A stretch of DNA of 64,000 nucleotides from Lachnospiraceae bacterium MD308. GTDB taxonomy: Bacteria; Bacillota; Clostridia; Lachnospirales; Lachnospiraceae. Below the pieces are notes generated by a model, which searched no databases, was not told the origin of the DNA, and saw only the letters and a program-made list of their open reading frames with translations. The position numbers and the translations under genes are program-made. Shown here piece after piece: positions 34,920-43,050 of the stretch (its first letter is position 1; each line of letters opens with the position of its first letter). The DNA is taken from assembly GCA_000403475.2 (NCBI GenBank), contig KE159795.1, positions 1,581,189-1,645,188 on the forward strand, in the 5' to 3' direction.

Positions 34920-35969
34920 ATGGATAACGAATTTTTAGGCATCAGAGAAATCGCTCAAATGGCGAATGTCTCAACCGCGACCGTTTCACGGGTTATTAAT
35001 CATCCCGAAAAATGTTCGGAACAGACACGCAGGAAAGTAGAAAAGATAATAAAAGAAAATAATTATATACCAAATGAGACCATAAAGAATATATTCTCCA
35101 AATCATCAAATACGATTGCTATATTTATCTATGATATCAGCAATCCGTTTTTTACCAACCTGATTATGGAGCTTAACAGCATCTGCTTCAAAGAGCACTA
35201 TACACTGTTAATCTGCGACACAGAAAACGATCTGGAGAAAGAAAAAGAATATTTAAAATTCTGTATCGCCAAACGCTGTATCGGTATTATTTTAACGGAA
35301 GGCGTCACCAATACGCTCTTTAAAGATATAAAGATACCTTTTGTCTCCCTGGACAGAAAAGAAGGCGTACAAGTTCCTTTTGTCACATCTGAAAACTATC
35401 ATATTATACGAAAAGTAATAAATTACTTATATAATCTGGGACACCGAAAGATTGCATTTGTAGGCTCGAAGCACGAATTCATTTCTGTAGAAAAGCGTTA
35501 TCAGGGATACTTAGATGAATTAGAGAAAAAGAATCTTCCCTTTACAGCGGAGTATGTATACCGCGAAGGCGAAGCGCTTGATACAAAGCTGGGCAGGCGG
35601 GCTCTCAAATACTTCTTGTCTCTTCCAGAGATGCCAACGGCACTTTTATGCGCCAATGATATGGTGGCACTGGGAGTAATCAACGAAGCAAGGTCAATGA
35701 ATATTGATATTCCCGACGCCTTATCCGTATGCGGCTTCGATCATGTTTTAGACGAATTCCTTCCTGTGCCATTAACTACCGTAGAGCAAAATATTCCGAA
35801 AATTGCCGAGGAGTTATTCTACTCATTGACGCAGCAGCCTGATACGCCTGTAGAAAAAATTGTAGATTCCACCTTTATTCCGGGGAAGACCTGTGCGCGT
35901 GTATCAAGCAGAGAAAAACTAAAAGAACTTTCTATATCCGAAAGGGGGGCCCAGACATGTACTTTCTAA
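34920..35969 (+). CDS. LacI/GalR-family regulator of the glycyl-radical operon
   Basis: 349 aa. The LacI-type HTH is at residues 7-28 (IREIAQMANVSTATVSRVIN), followed by a hinge and a sugar-binding core (AIFIYDISNPFFTNLIMELN, VSLDRKEGV, LGHRKIAFVG, ALLCANDMVALG). It is divergent from the operon it probably represses, with two matching palindromes between them. Its inducer should be the imported sugar or a phosphorylated product. An AGAAAGGA site precedes the ATG. Confidence 0.9.
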   Translation: MDNEFLGIREIAQMANVSTATVSRVINHPEKCSEQTRRKVEKIIKENNYIPNETIKNIFSKSSNTIAIFIYDISNPFFTNLIMELNSICFKEHYTLLICDTENDLEKEKEYLKFCIAKRCIGIILTEGVTNTLFKDIKIPFVSLDRKEGVQVPFVTSENYHIIRKVINYLYNLGHRKIAFVGSKHEFISVEKRYQGYLDELEKKNLPFTAEYVYREGEALDTKLGRRALKYFLSLPEMPTALLCANDMVALGVINEARSMNIDIPDALSVCGFDHVLDEFLPVPLTTVEQNIPKIAEELFYSLTQQPDTPVEKIVDSTFIPGKTCARVSSREKLKELSISERGAQTCTF

Positions 35970-36432
35970 ATACCAATACCCAATTTATCTTGTTTCAGGA
36001 CACGTTGAACAGTCATATCTATGTTGATAAAAGCCTGTTGATTAAAAAAATCTCTCCCTATTAGAATATATCCATGACCAGGAAATCCCGTTTCTAGAAT
36101 ACAACGATGAAAATTCGTTATCTTGCGTCGTCACTTTATGCTACCTGTATGCAAGAAAAGATTATCATATAGAACGGGAAGCAAAAGCCGGCAAAGGATA
36201 CTGCGATTATCTGTTTATTCCCAAAAAATCAGGAAAACCAGCGATAATCCTTGAATTAAAAATTGATGATACACCAGAAAACGCTCTTCAGCAGATAAAA
36301 GAGAGAAATTACCTGCAAGCGGTAGAAAACTATGATGAAGTTCTGCTGGTTGGCATTAGTTGCGACAAAAAATCCAAAAAACATTTTTGCCTTATCGAAA
36401 AAGCGACGCCTTACCTTACCCGCCAAAAATAA
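35957..36432 (+). pseudogene. AAA-ATPase-like / PD-(D/E)XK nuclease-like gene, internally deleted
   Basis: The ATG at 35957 opens MYFLNTNTQFILFQDTLNSH and then YVDKSLLI, the usual N-terminus of the AAA-ATPase-like (DUF1703-type) family, and stops after about 35 codons. From 36061 another frame runs without stop to the TAA at 36430-36432. It carries the C-terminal nuclease-like domain, with YLYARKDYHIEREAKAGKGY, CDYLFIP and AIILELKIDD (the D...ELK core of PD-(D/E)XK folds). Intact members are about 500-570 aa; about 160 codons remain, so some 350-400 residues are missing. It overlaps the end of the lacI-type gene by 13 nt. Confidence 0.75.
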
Positions 36433-36541
36433 TAAAAAGCAAGTTTCGTGATTTAATACACATATCCATATATGAATTCAACTTTCATTAGTGATATAAT
36501 TATTTCTATCTCTTATCAGGAAGATTTACAGAGGCTAAGAG

Positions 36542-36670
36542 GTGAGTGATATTAGTGCAGATATGGTAAACGAATACCTTTATTGGCTGGTTAAAAATGG
36601 ATGCAGCATAAACACAAGAAATATAAGGCTTGCCGCCCTGCTCTTTTTTTACCACTTCGGGCCATGCTGA
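36542..36670 (+). pseudogene. Tyrosine recombinase (integrase) N-terminal fragment
   Basis: A 42-codon open stretch reads VSDISADMVNEYLYWLVKNG, then CSINTRNIRLAALLFFYHF, which resembles the SAM-like core-binding domain of phage integrases/XerC (a helix, then SxxTxNxRLAAL). It is open only from a stop at 36536-36538 and ends at a TGA within a hairpin (CTTCGGG 36655-36661 / CCCGAAG 36671-36677). No catalytic domain is found nearby. It is a relic of a mobile element. Confidence 0.5.
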
Positions 36671-36759
36671 CCCGAAGCCCGTCATAAAAAATTCAGATTT
36701 TCAAGATTGGAGAACCAGCTCTATAATGATATAATAATTCAAGAATGGAGGCTGATACC

Positions 36760-36915
36760 ATGCTGAAAATGGTTATTCGCATGAATGATGATAAAATCAC
36801 AGCCGAAAATAAGTACCGGCTGGATGGCATTTACAGCACATTCAATCATACATTCCAAACCGTGGGCCTTCCCCGTATGGAGGATGGTTCCGGCGTTTTG
36901 GTATTCCGTGACTAA
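36760..36915 (+). CDS. Small protein, 51 aa, probably truncated member of a mobile-element family
   Basis: ATG at 36760 with GGAGG 8 nt upstream, encoding MLKMVIRMNDDKITAENKYR followed by LDGIYSTFNHTF and ending GVLVFRD. The ribosome site and composition suggest real coding. The sequence resembles the first half of a roughly 110-aa hypothetical protein that I associate with clostridial conjugative elements, but this is from memory and unverified. It may be an N-terminal remnant like its neighbours. Its 3' end abuts the stop of the GH3 gene on the opposite strand. Confidence 0.45.
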   Translation: MLKMVIRMNDDKITAENKYRLDGIYSTFNHTFQTVGLPRMEDGSGVLVFRD

Positions 36916-36926
36916 AACCACACCTT

Positions 36927-39365
36927 TTAAGCACCCAATTTTTGAATCATTTTAAATATACGTCCTGCACTGCTGCGTATCATTTCTTCTGAAAGTTTAC
37001 CCTGTTCGTATGCCTCACGAATATTTTCCGAATCTTTATCATTTCCAGGCATAATGATATCATTACCCGCCGCAATACATTGCCACGGTATGCTGCCGTC
37101 TTCAGGCACCGTTGTATTCCAATCAGACATGATCACACCTTCAAATCCCCATTCTTCACGTGCAACTGTCGTACAGATATCCCGGCTGTTAGCTGCATGA
37201 ACACCATTGATTAAGTTATACGCAGACATCATAGCAATTGGCATACTTTTCTTTACGGCAATTTCAAACCCGCGCAAATAGATCTCCCTAAGAGCCCGCT
37301 CAGAAACACAGACATCGACACCCATCCGGTTGTCCTCCTGATTATTGCAAGCCAAGTGTTTGATTGTCACACCGCAGCCTTTATGGCTCTGTACACCTTC
37401 TGTTACGGAAGCTGCCATAATTCCAGATAACAATGGGTCCTCCGAATAATATTCAAAGTTACGTCCGCATAACGGATTCCTGTGGATATTCATACCCGGT
37501 GCCAGCCACAAGTCAACATGAAACTCTTCCATCTCTACGGCTATGGCTTCTCCAAATTCTCTCATCAAGTCCGTATCCCATGATTGTGCCAATGCTGTTC
37601 CTACCGGAAAAGCAGTACAATATTGATAATAAGTATCCACATTTTCATGATACTTTGTTTCTTCTAAAAAACCATTTTCCAACGAGCCCAAAACACCAAC
37701 TCCATATACAGAATCTGTTTTTCGATCCACTTCATAACTTTGCCTTAAACGAATCCCCGCAGGACCATCAGCCATGATCAGAGAACGTATTCCATACTCT
37801 TCTTCCAGCAATTCTGTCGTCTCTCCAGCCGAACCCGGCACTCGGGTTCCAGCAGAACCAAGCATACTGGTATCCTGCGTAATATTTCCACATAAAAGCG
37901 GCAGCAGTTCCATAACGGACTGCTCTTTTGCAAGAGGTGCCTGATACATTTTCTTTTTTTCTTTCCGTGGTATGAATGATGAAATTGGAATTTTCTGTTT
38001 CTCCGCCATATCAAGCCATTCACCAGCTCTATTTTGGGCAATCTCAGCCACACCTAATTCTTCAAAATCAGATTTGTAAGAGCATATTTCCTTTGTCCGT
38101 TCCAATATAGTCTGTTGCTGAACCTCAAACAATTCTGCAAGCTGTAATGATCCTGCGTGATTCCCAATCCATATACCATACGTTCCGGCCTCCATGAACC
38201 ATGCATGCAGCTTTTCTGAATAACTTGCAAGATACGACTGTTCTACAGATACAGTGAGCTTTTGCTTTTCCTGCGGCTCAAGCACATCCGTTTTAGCAAA
38301 TCCGACTAACCTCTGATATTCTTTTGCACCCGTTGTCTGCGGTAGCGTTACATACACCTGTACCACCTCTCGTCCGGAGTAAAAATTCCCAGTGTTTTTT
38401 ATTGAAACCATGATATCCATGCCCCTCTCTGTTCGCTGCAATCCCTCATATTTTATACGAAAAGCAGTATAGGAAAGTCCATAACCAAATGGAAACAGCG
38501 GCCGTATGCCAAAACTGTCAAAATATCGGTATCCAACATAAATTCCTTCTTTATATTTCTCTGTTTCTAAATCTCCATTCAAATAGCCAAAATTTTCCGC
38601 CGAAGGATAATCTTCATAACGCCTCGCCCAAGTGGCGGTCAGTCTGCCTCCCGGCACCGCCTCTCCAAACAGCACATCCGCGATCGCATAACCTCCCTCC
38701 TGTCCAGGAAGAGAGACGTTTAAAACGGCTTTGATGCTTTCCGCCTCCTGTAAAATATCTGTCAGTTCTATCGGCGCTCCGACATTTAAAAGCAACACGA
38801 TCGGTATACCCGTCTTATTCAGATATAAAATATCTTTTCTCTCTTTTTTACTTAAATAATAGTCTCCCTCTGCTTTTCGACGATCCTTCCCTTCTCCTGC
38901 AATACGGCTGAGCACATATACTGCCACCGAAGCTCCTTTCAAATCCTCATCTATGATCTCCCGTCCTTCCGGCAGAGAAAATGGATTTGCCGCATAAGCA
39001 TCAAAAGGATTTTCTACATGTTTCGCATCTTCTAAAATTTTACTCCTCCATGCAATCCTCGCAGTCTCATAACGATTTTCATAGTCTGTGATCCAGTTCT
39101 CACTTGTGATCATAGTATCCTCTGCCTTTAAACCTTTATACACCGATATACTTTCCCGATTATTGACATCCCCCGAGCCAATACCTCCTTTCACTGTTTG
39201 GACTGCGCCACCGCCAAACAGAGCAATAGATATGGGGCGCTTAAGTGGGAGTATCCCCTCATTCTTTAGCAAAACCATACCTTCCGCTGCTGCTTTTCGC
39301 GCTAATATTGCGTGTGCAAGCTCCCTTGCTGAACACTGTGTTTTTAACGTACCACTGTGATTCAT
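36927..39365 (-). CDS. GH3 beta-glucosidase with reversed domain order
   Basis: 812 aa. In this protein the C-terminal-type GH3 domain comes first (AAAEGMVLLKNEGILPLK at about 31-48, then a fibronectin III-like segment near 300-400). The catalytic (beta/alpha)8 barrel is last: KHLACNNQEDNRMGVDVCVS and the nucleophile D748 in VIMSDWNTT, only 65 residues from the end. Standard GH3 enzymes have the barrel first; the reversed order is known in some ruminococcal and butyrivibrio enzymes. No signal peptide, so it acts on imported oligosaccharides. It follows the MalG-type permease after a terminator hairpin. Confidence 0.9.
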   Translation of the reverse strand: MNHSGTLKTQCSARELAHAILARKAAAEGMVLLKNEGILPLKRPISIALFGGGAVQTVKGGIGSGDVNNRESISVYKGLKAEDTMITSENWITDYENRYETARIAWRSKILEDAKHVENPFDAYAANPFSLPEGREIIDEDLKGASVAVYVLSRIAGEGKDRRKAEGDYYLSKKERKDILYLNKTGIPIVLLLNVGAPIELTDILQEAESIKAVLNVSLPGQEGGYAIADVLFGEAVPGGRLTATWARRYEDYPSAENFGYLNGDLETEKYKEGIYVGYRYFDSFGIRPLFPFGYGLSYTAFRIKYEGLQRTERGMDIMVSIKNTGNFYSGREVVQVYVTLPQTTGAKEYQRLVGFAKTDVLEPQEKQKLTVSVEQSYLASYSEKLHAWFMEAGTYGIWIGNHAGSLQLAELFEVQQQTILERTKEICSYKSDFEELGVAEIAQNRAGEWLDMAEKQKIPISSFIPRKEKKKMYQAPLAKEQSVMELLPLLCGNITQDTSMLGSAGTRVPGSAGETTELLEEEYGIRSLIMADGPAGIRLRQSYEVDRKTDSVYGVGVLGSLENGFLEETKYHENVDTYYQYCTAFPVGTALAQSWDTDLMREFGEAIAVEMEEFHVDLWLAPGMNIHRNPLCGRNFEYYSEDPLLSGIMAASVTEGVQSHKGCGVTIKHLACNNQEDNRMGVDVCVSERALREIYLRGFEIAVKKSMPIAMMSAYNLINGVHAANSRDICTTVAREEWGFEGVIMSDWNTTVPEDGSIPWQCIAAGNDIIMPGNDKDSENIREAYEQGKLSEEMIRSSAGRIFKMIQKLGA

Positions 39366-39444
39366 AATTTTCTCCTCCCTTTTAATGTATTCCCGATATA
39401 CTACTGTATTTATTACTCTCCTAAATCCAAAAGAGAAATAAAAA

Positions 39445-39492
39445 GACTGCCATAACCGCTCTTCATGATTAAAAGCTTACACTATGACAGTC
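39445..39492 (-). terminator. Terminator/attenuator between the sugar permease and GH3
   Basis: On the minus strand GACTGTCATA pairs with TATGGCAGTC (10 bp with one G-U) and is followed by TTTTTATTT. It separates the importer genes from the GH3 gene, so the latter depends on read-through or its own promoter. Confidence 0.65.
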
Positions 39493-39507
39493 ATTCAAAA
39501 TTTATTA

Positions 39508-40353
39508 TTATTCTTTTACTCCACCAAGAGTAACACCTGCGATAATAAACTTTGAAAGGCACAAATATACGATAATAATCGGCACAATCGCCACCAGAAT
39601 CATTGTATAAATCTTACCCATGTCAAAGTTCATATAATCAGCGCCTCGAAGCGTTGCGATCAAAATCGGTACTGTCATTTTCTCCTTCGACTGAATAACC
39701 AGCGCCGGAACAAAATAATTATTCCATGAACCTACAAAACTAAAAATTGCCTGTACCGCAATCGCTGGTTTCATGATTGGGAGTACGATCCGGTTGAAAG
39801 TACGGAATTCTCCGCAGCCGTCAATTCTTGACGCCTCAACAAGAGACAACGGAAGCGATGACTGCAGGTAACTGTACATAAAATAAAATACAGCCGGGGA
39901 AGCAATTGAGGGAATGATCAAGGGAAGCAAAGAATCATACATTCCCATATTCGTAATCAACCGCAAAAAACCCATTGCAGTTACTTGTGTCGGCATAACG
40001 AGGATTGCCATGATAAATGTAAACGCAATCTTTTTCAATTTGAAGTTATACGCATACAACCCATAAGCTGTTAATGCCGAAAAATATGTACAAATTGCCG
40101 CAGAGCAGCCAGACACAATCAAACTGTTTAAGATTCCCCTGAACATTGGAAATGTTCCGTCATTGGCAACATTACTTAGATTTTTCAGTAAATAACTTCC
40201 TGGCAATGCCGAAAAGCCTTTCTGCAAGTCTGCATGTGACCTTGTTGCATTAATAAACAGAATATAGAAGAAAAATAAGCACATAAATGACAGGATGATC
40301 AATACAATATGCGCAACTATACTCCGCAAGTGATTTGGTTGTTTTGATTTCAT
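39508..40353 (-). CDS. Carbohydrate ABC permease, MalG type
   Basis: 281 aa from the ATG at 40353 (GAGGGGA site upstream); the longer frame start overlaps the preceding gene and adds a basic tail. About six membrane segments and the EAA loop EASRIDGCGEFRTFNRIVLP (about 190-210), which docks the ATPase. Partner of the MalF-type permease. No ATPase gene (MsmK/MalK) lies here, as is common when one ATPase serves several importers. Confidence 0.93.
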   Translation of the reverse strand: MKSKQPNHLRSIVAHIVLIILSFMCLFFFYILFINATRSHADLQKGFSALPGSYLLKNLSNVANDGTFPMFRGILNSLIVSGCSAAICTYFSALTAYGLYAYNFKLKKIAFTFIMAILVMPTQVTAMGFLRLITNMGMYDSLLPLIIPSIASPAVFYFMYSYLQSSLPLSLVEASRIDGCGEFRTFNRIVLPIMKPAIAVQAIFSFVGSWNNYFVPALVIQSKEKMTVPILIATLRGADYMNFDMGKIYTMILVAIVPIIIVYLCLSKFIIAGVTLGGVKE

Positions 40354-40357
40354 AAGC

Positions 40358-41311
40358 CTATCCCCTCCTCTGCTGTTTTTTTGCTTTTTTCGCTGCTGCT
40401 TTTGAACCGTCCGGATCGTCATTATTTGTCATGCGATATACAAAGAAGCACAGAATACCACTGACGATAAACAGATAAACTGACAGCGCGCCCGCCATAC
40501 CATAATTTCTGCTCTTTAAATGTGAGTTTAAGAACATGATCAGGGTCATAGACGTACGGTCAGGTGTTCCCTGTCCATTAGTCAGAATCTGCGGAACGTC
40601 AAACATCTGCAGGCCGCCGATGATAGCCGTAATCAATGTATATGCAAGAATCGGCCGTATCTGCGGCAATGTAATATAGAAAAACCGTTGGAAACTGTTA
40701 CAGCCGTCCAACTCTGATGCTTCAAATACATCCGGGCTGATTCCCATAATTGCAGCCATTAGCATAATCGTCGAATTTCCGAACCACATCAAAAAATTCA
40801 TAAATCCAACCAGAGATCTGGTGCCCAACGCGGAACCCAGGAAATCAATTGGCTGACTGGTAAATCCTATAGACATAAGAATAGAATTAACCGGCCCATT
40901 CGTTGAAAACATAGTAAAGAACAACATTGCAAATGCGGATGCCATGATCAGGTTCGGCAAATAGATCACAACTTTAAAAAACTGTGTTCCATGAATCTTA
41001 AGTCTAGCATCAACAAACCACTCTGCAAGTACCAAGGCAATCACGATCTGGGGAATAAATCCTATGATCCATAAAATCAACGTATTCCCCGCATATTTCA
41101 GCATATCCGATCCTAGAAGGCTCACATAATTCTGCAGCCCGACAAAATTGGGGCCAATCTCTTTAATTCCAGAACGGTAATATTCAAAAAAGCTGTACCG
41201 GATAGTATCTACCAAAGGAATAAAAGAAAAAATAAAAAAACTTATAAAAAACGGAAGGATAAAAATATAACCCCATTTTGAATAATCAACTTTCTTTTGC
41301 TTTTGTTTCAT
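40358..41311 (-). CDS. Carbohydrate ABC permease, MalF type
   Basis: 317 aa, six predicted membrane segments, EAA loop EASELDGCNSFQRFFYITLP near residue 205, and a basic Lys-rich C-terminal tail. It forms the channel with the MalG-type protein. Confidence 0.93.
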   Translation of the reverse strand: MKQKQKKVDYSKWGYIFILPFFISFFIFSFIPLVDTIRYSFFEYYRSGIKEIGPNFVGLQNYVSLLGSDMLKYAGNTLILWIIGFIPQIVIALVLAEWFVDARLKIHGTQFFKVVIYLPNLIMASAFAMLFFTMFSTNGPVNSILMSIGFTSQPIDFLGSALGTRSLVGFMNFLMWFGNSTIMLMAAIMGISPDVFEASELDGCNSFQRFFYITLPQIRPILAYTLITAIIGGLQMFDVPQILTNGQGTPDRTSMTLIMFLNSHLKSRNYGMAGALSVYLFIVSGILCFFVYRMTNNDDPDGSKAAAKKAKKQQRRG

Positions 41312-41338
41312 AAACTGCCTTTCCTTTCTACTTTTTAT

Positions 41339-42709
41339 CTATTCCGGCCACTGTATCTCAGTAATATCAGGATAACGCTCTAAAATCGCTGTTTCAAAAT
41401 TCTTTTTCGCTTTATCATAGTCGACTTTTCCCTGTAAATAATCGCTGAACGTATTCTGGAACAATTCAACGCATCCCTGATCATAAGCAGAAAGAGGAGC
41501 AATCTTGATATTTTCCGCAACCGGTGCAAAATATTCAAATGCATTCTGGCCTCCAAGGAACTCTGATGCGAAAGAGGCATCTTTTGCAGCTGTTTGCATA
41601 CCGCTTTTTGTATTTGTAAAATCAGAATACTCTTTTGAAATCTTTAACAGATTATCTTTGTTTACCGTAACTGCAAGAATAATATCTTTTACATGTTCCA
41701 AATTGTCCGTACCGGTACATGCATGCACATAGGAACCACCCCAATTATACTCCTGCGGAGGATTAGTAACAGCCCATACACCATCATCACCGTCCCAGTT
41801 TGGCTTCAGAGTAAAATCAATTCCCCACGCCGGGAAAAGGAACGCGAATACTTTAGAGGCAGAACCCATCGCTTTATTCCAGTCATCGTTCCACTGGCCT
41901 TTTATATTCTTATCCAAATATCCTGCATCCAGCCATTCTTTAGAACTGTTCACCCAGTCTATGATCTTCTGGTCGACTTTGATCGTCGTTTCCCCGGGAC
42001 TCACCCATGACTCCTCAATACTATTGCCATACAGCCGGAAAGTATCTGCATAAGAAGAAAATGTAAAATATCCTTTTGCTTTCAACTCCTCTGCAGTCGC
42101 TTTCGTAGTATTCCAATCCTTTACTTTCTGTCCGATTTCTTTCGGATCATCTGTCCCGAATACCTCTTTGGCAATATCGCGCCGATATACCAACAGCCCA
42201 GGACAGCACTGCCATGTAGAGCCTCTCTGTACGCCCTCGGCATCAGAAGCTGTAACTTTTGTAAATTCATATTGATCCGCCAGTTCTGTGTCCGGATTGA
42301 TCCCAAGATCCTTCAACGGCATAGCAGCGTCTGCCTCTGCGTCTGTATACTTATTTACGTAATCCGTTTCCGACAGAAAGATATCAATTTTATCATCAGC
42401 CGCCGCGTCCGCCTGCTTCATCAACGCCTCGTCTAACTTCTGCTGATACACACCATCCTGATTGGGATTGATGATCCAGTGGATTTCCGTGCCGTCATTT
42501 AAAGTTGTTACCGTACCATCCTTAGATGTTTCCTTTACTTCCGGATAAACTGCTTCCACGCGCTCACGAAATTCGTCATTCCAGCTATAAATATTGATGA
42601 CCTTTCCTTCCTCCCCACTGCTTCCAGCTCCAGACGTCTTTCCGCAGCCAGCCAGTGTACCTGCTGCCATAGCAGCGACCAACATAATACTAACTACTCT
42701 CTTTTTCAT
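41339..42709 (-). CDS. Carbohydrate-binding lipoprotein of an ABC importer (family 1)
   Basis: 456 aa from the ATG at 42709, which has AAGGAGG 10 nt upstream; the longer frame would add 20 residues. Signal peptide with lipobox LAGC at about 20-23. Extracellular solute-binding fold with the opening INIYSWNDEFRERVEAVYP. The long binding protein and the neighbouring GH94 and GH3 enzymes suggest beta-gluco-oligosaccharides as ligand. Confidence 0.9.
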   Translation of the reverse strand: MKKRVVSIMLVAAMAAGTLAGCGKTSGAGSSGEEGKVINIYSWNDEFRERVEAVYPEVKETSKDGTVTTLNDGTEIHWIINPNQDGVYQQKLDEALMKQADAAADDKIDIFLSETDYVNKYTDAEADAAMPLKDLGINPDTELADQYEFTKVTASDAEGVQRGSTWQCCPGLLVYRRDIAKEVFGTDDPKEIGQKVKDWNTTKATAEELKAKGYFTFSSYADTFRLYGNSIEESWVSPGETTIKVDQKIIDWVNSSKEWLDAGYLDKNIKGQWNDDWNKAMGSASKVFAFLFPAWGIDFTLKPNWDGDDGVWAVTNPPQEYNWGGSYVHACTGTDNLEHVKDIILAVTVNKDNLLKISKEYSDFTNTKSGMQTAAKDASFASEFLGGQNAFEYFAPVAENIKIAPLSAYDQGCVELFQNTFSDYLQGKVDYDKAKKNFETAILERYPDITEIQWPE

Positions 42710-43050
42710 TTGAAAAATCCTCCTTCTATTATTTGATGAAGCGTTGGCTTCACTTTTATTGATGGGCAAATTATAATTGAAATATTTTTTCGTTTATACA
42801 AAGGTTCTTACAAAAATGTCAAATTCATGACACATTTTAAATCTTTTACTTTTTGGGCGAAAAGGTATATCCATCCGGGCACTGTAATACACGCCCTTCG
42901 GGCAGGCGTGCTCCGCACGATAAGGTATAAATGGTTTCATATAATTTAGGTCATGATTCTGATATTTTTCGCATGTATTTTATTTTCTTTATATATAATT
43001 TCCTCTATGATGTTTTCTACCTGAATATATAAATGAAAGGAGCATAAAGA
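42710..43050. promoter_or_regulatory. Divergent control region between importer and GH94 operons
   Basis: 341 bp without a gene. On the minus strand TTGACA (42818-42823), an 18-nt spacer and TATAAA (42794-42799) form a promoter for the binding-protein operon. An inverted repeat TGTCA-AATTCA-TGACA at 42818-42833 overlaps its -35 box. At 42890-42912 a 6-bp hairpin CACGCC/GGCGTG lies in a locally GC-rich patch. On the plus strand a TATAAT-like sequence precedes the GH94 gene, without a clear -35. The AraC-type regulator downstream is the likely controller. Confidence 0.55.

Noticed and set aside
42870-42930. GC-rich patch between the importer and GH94 genes as a tRNA or known small RNA
   Set aside because: Only a 6-bp hairpin is seen; there is no cloverleaf, TTC loop or terminator.
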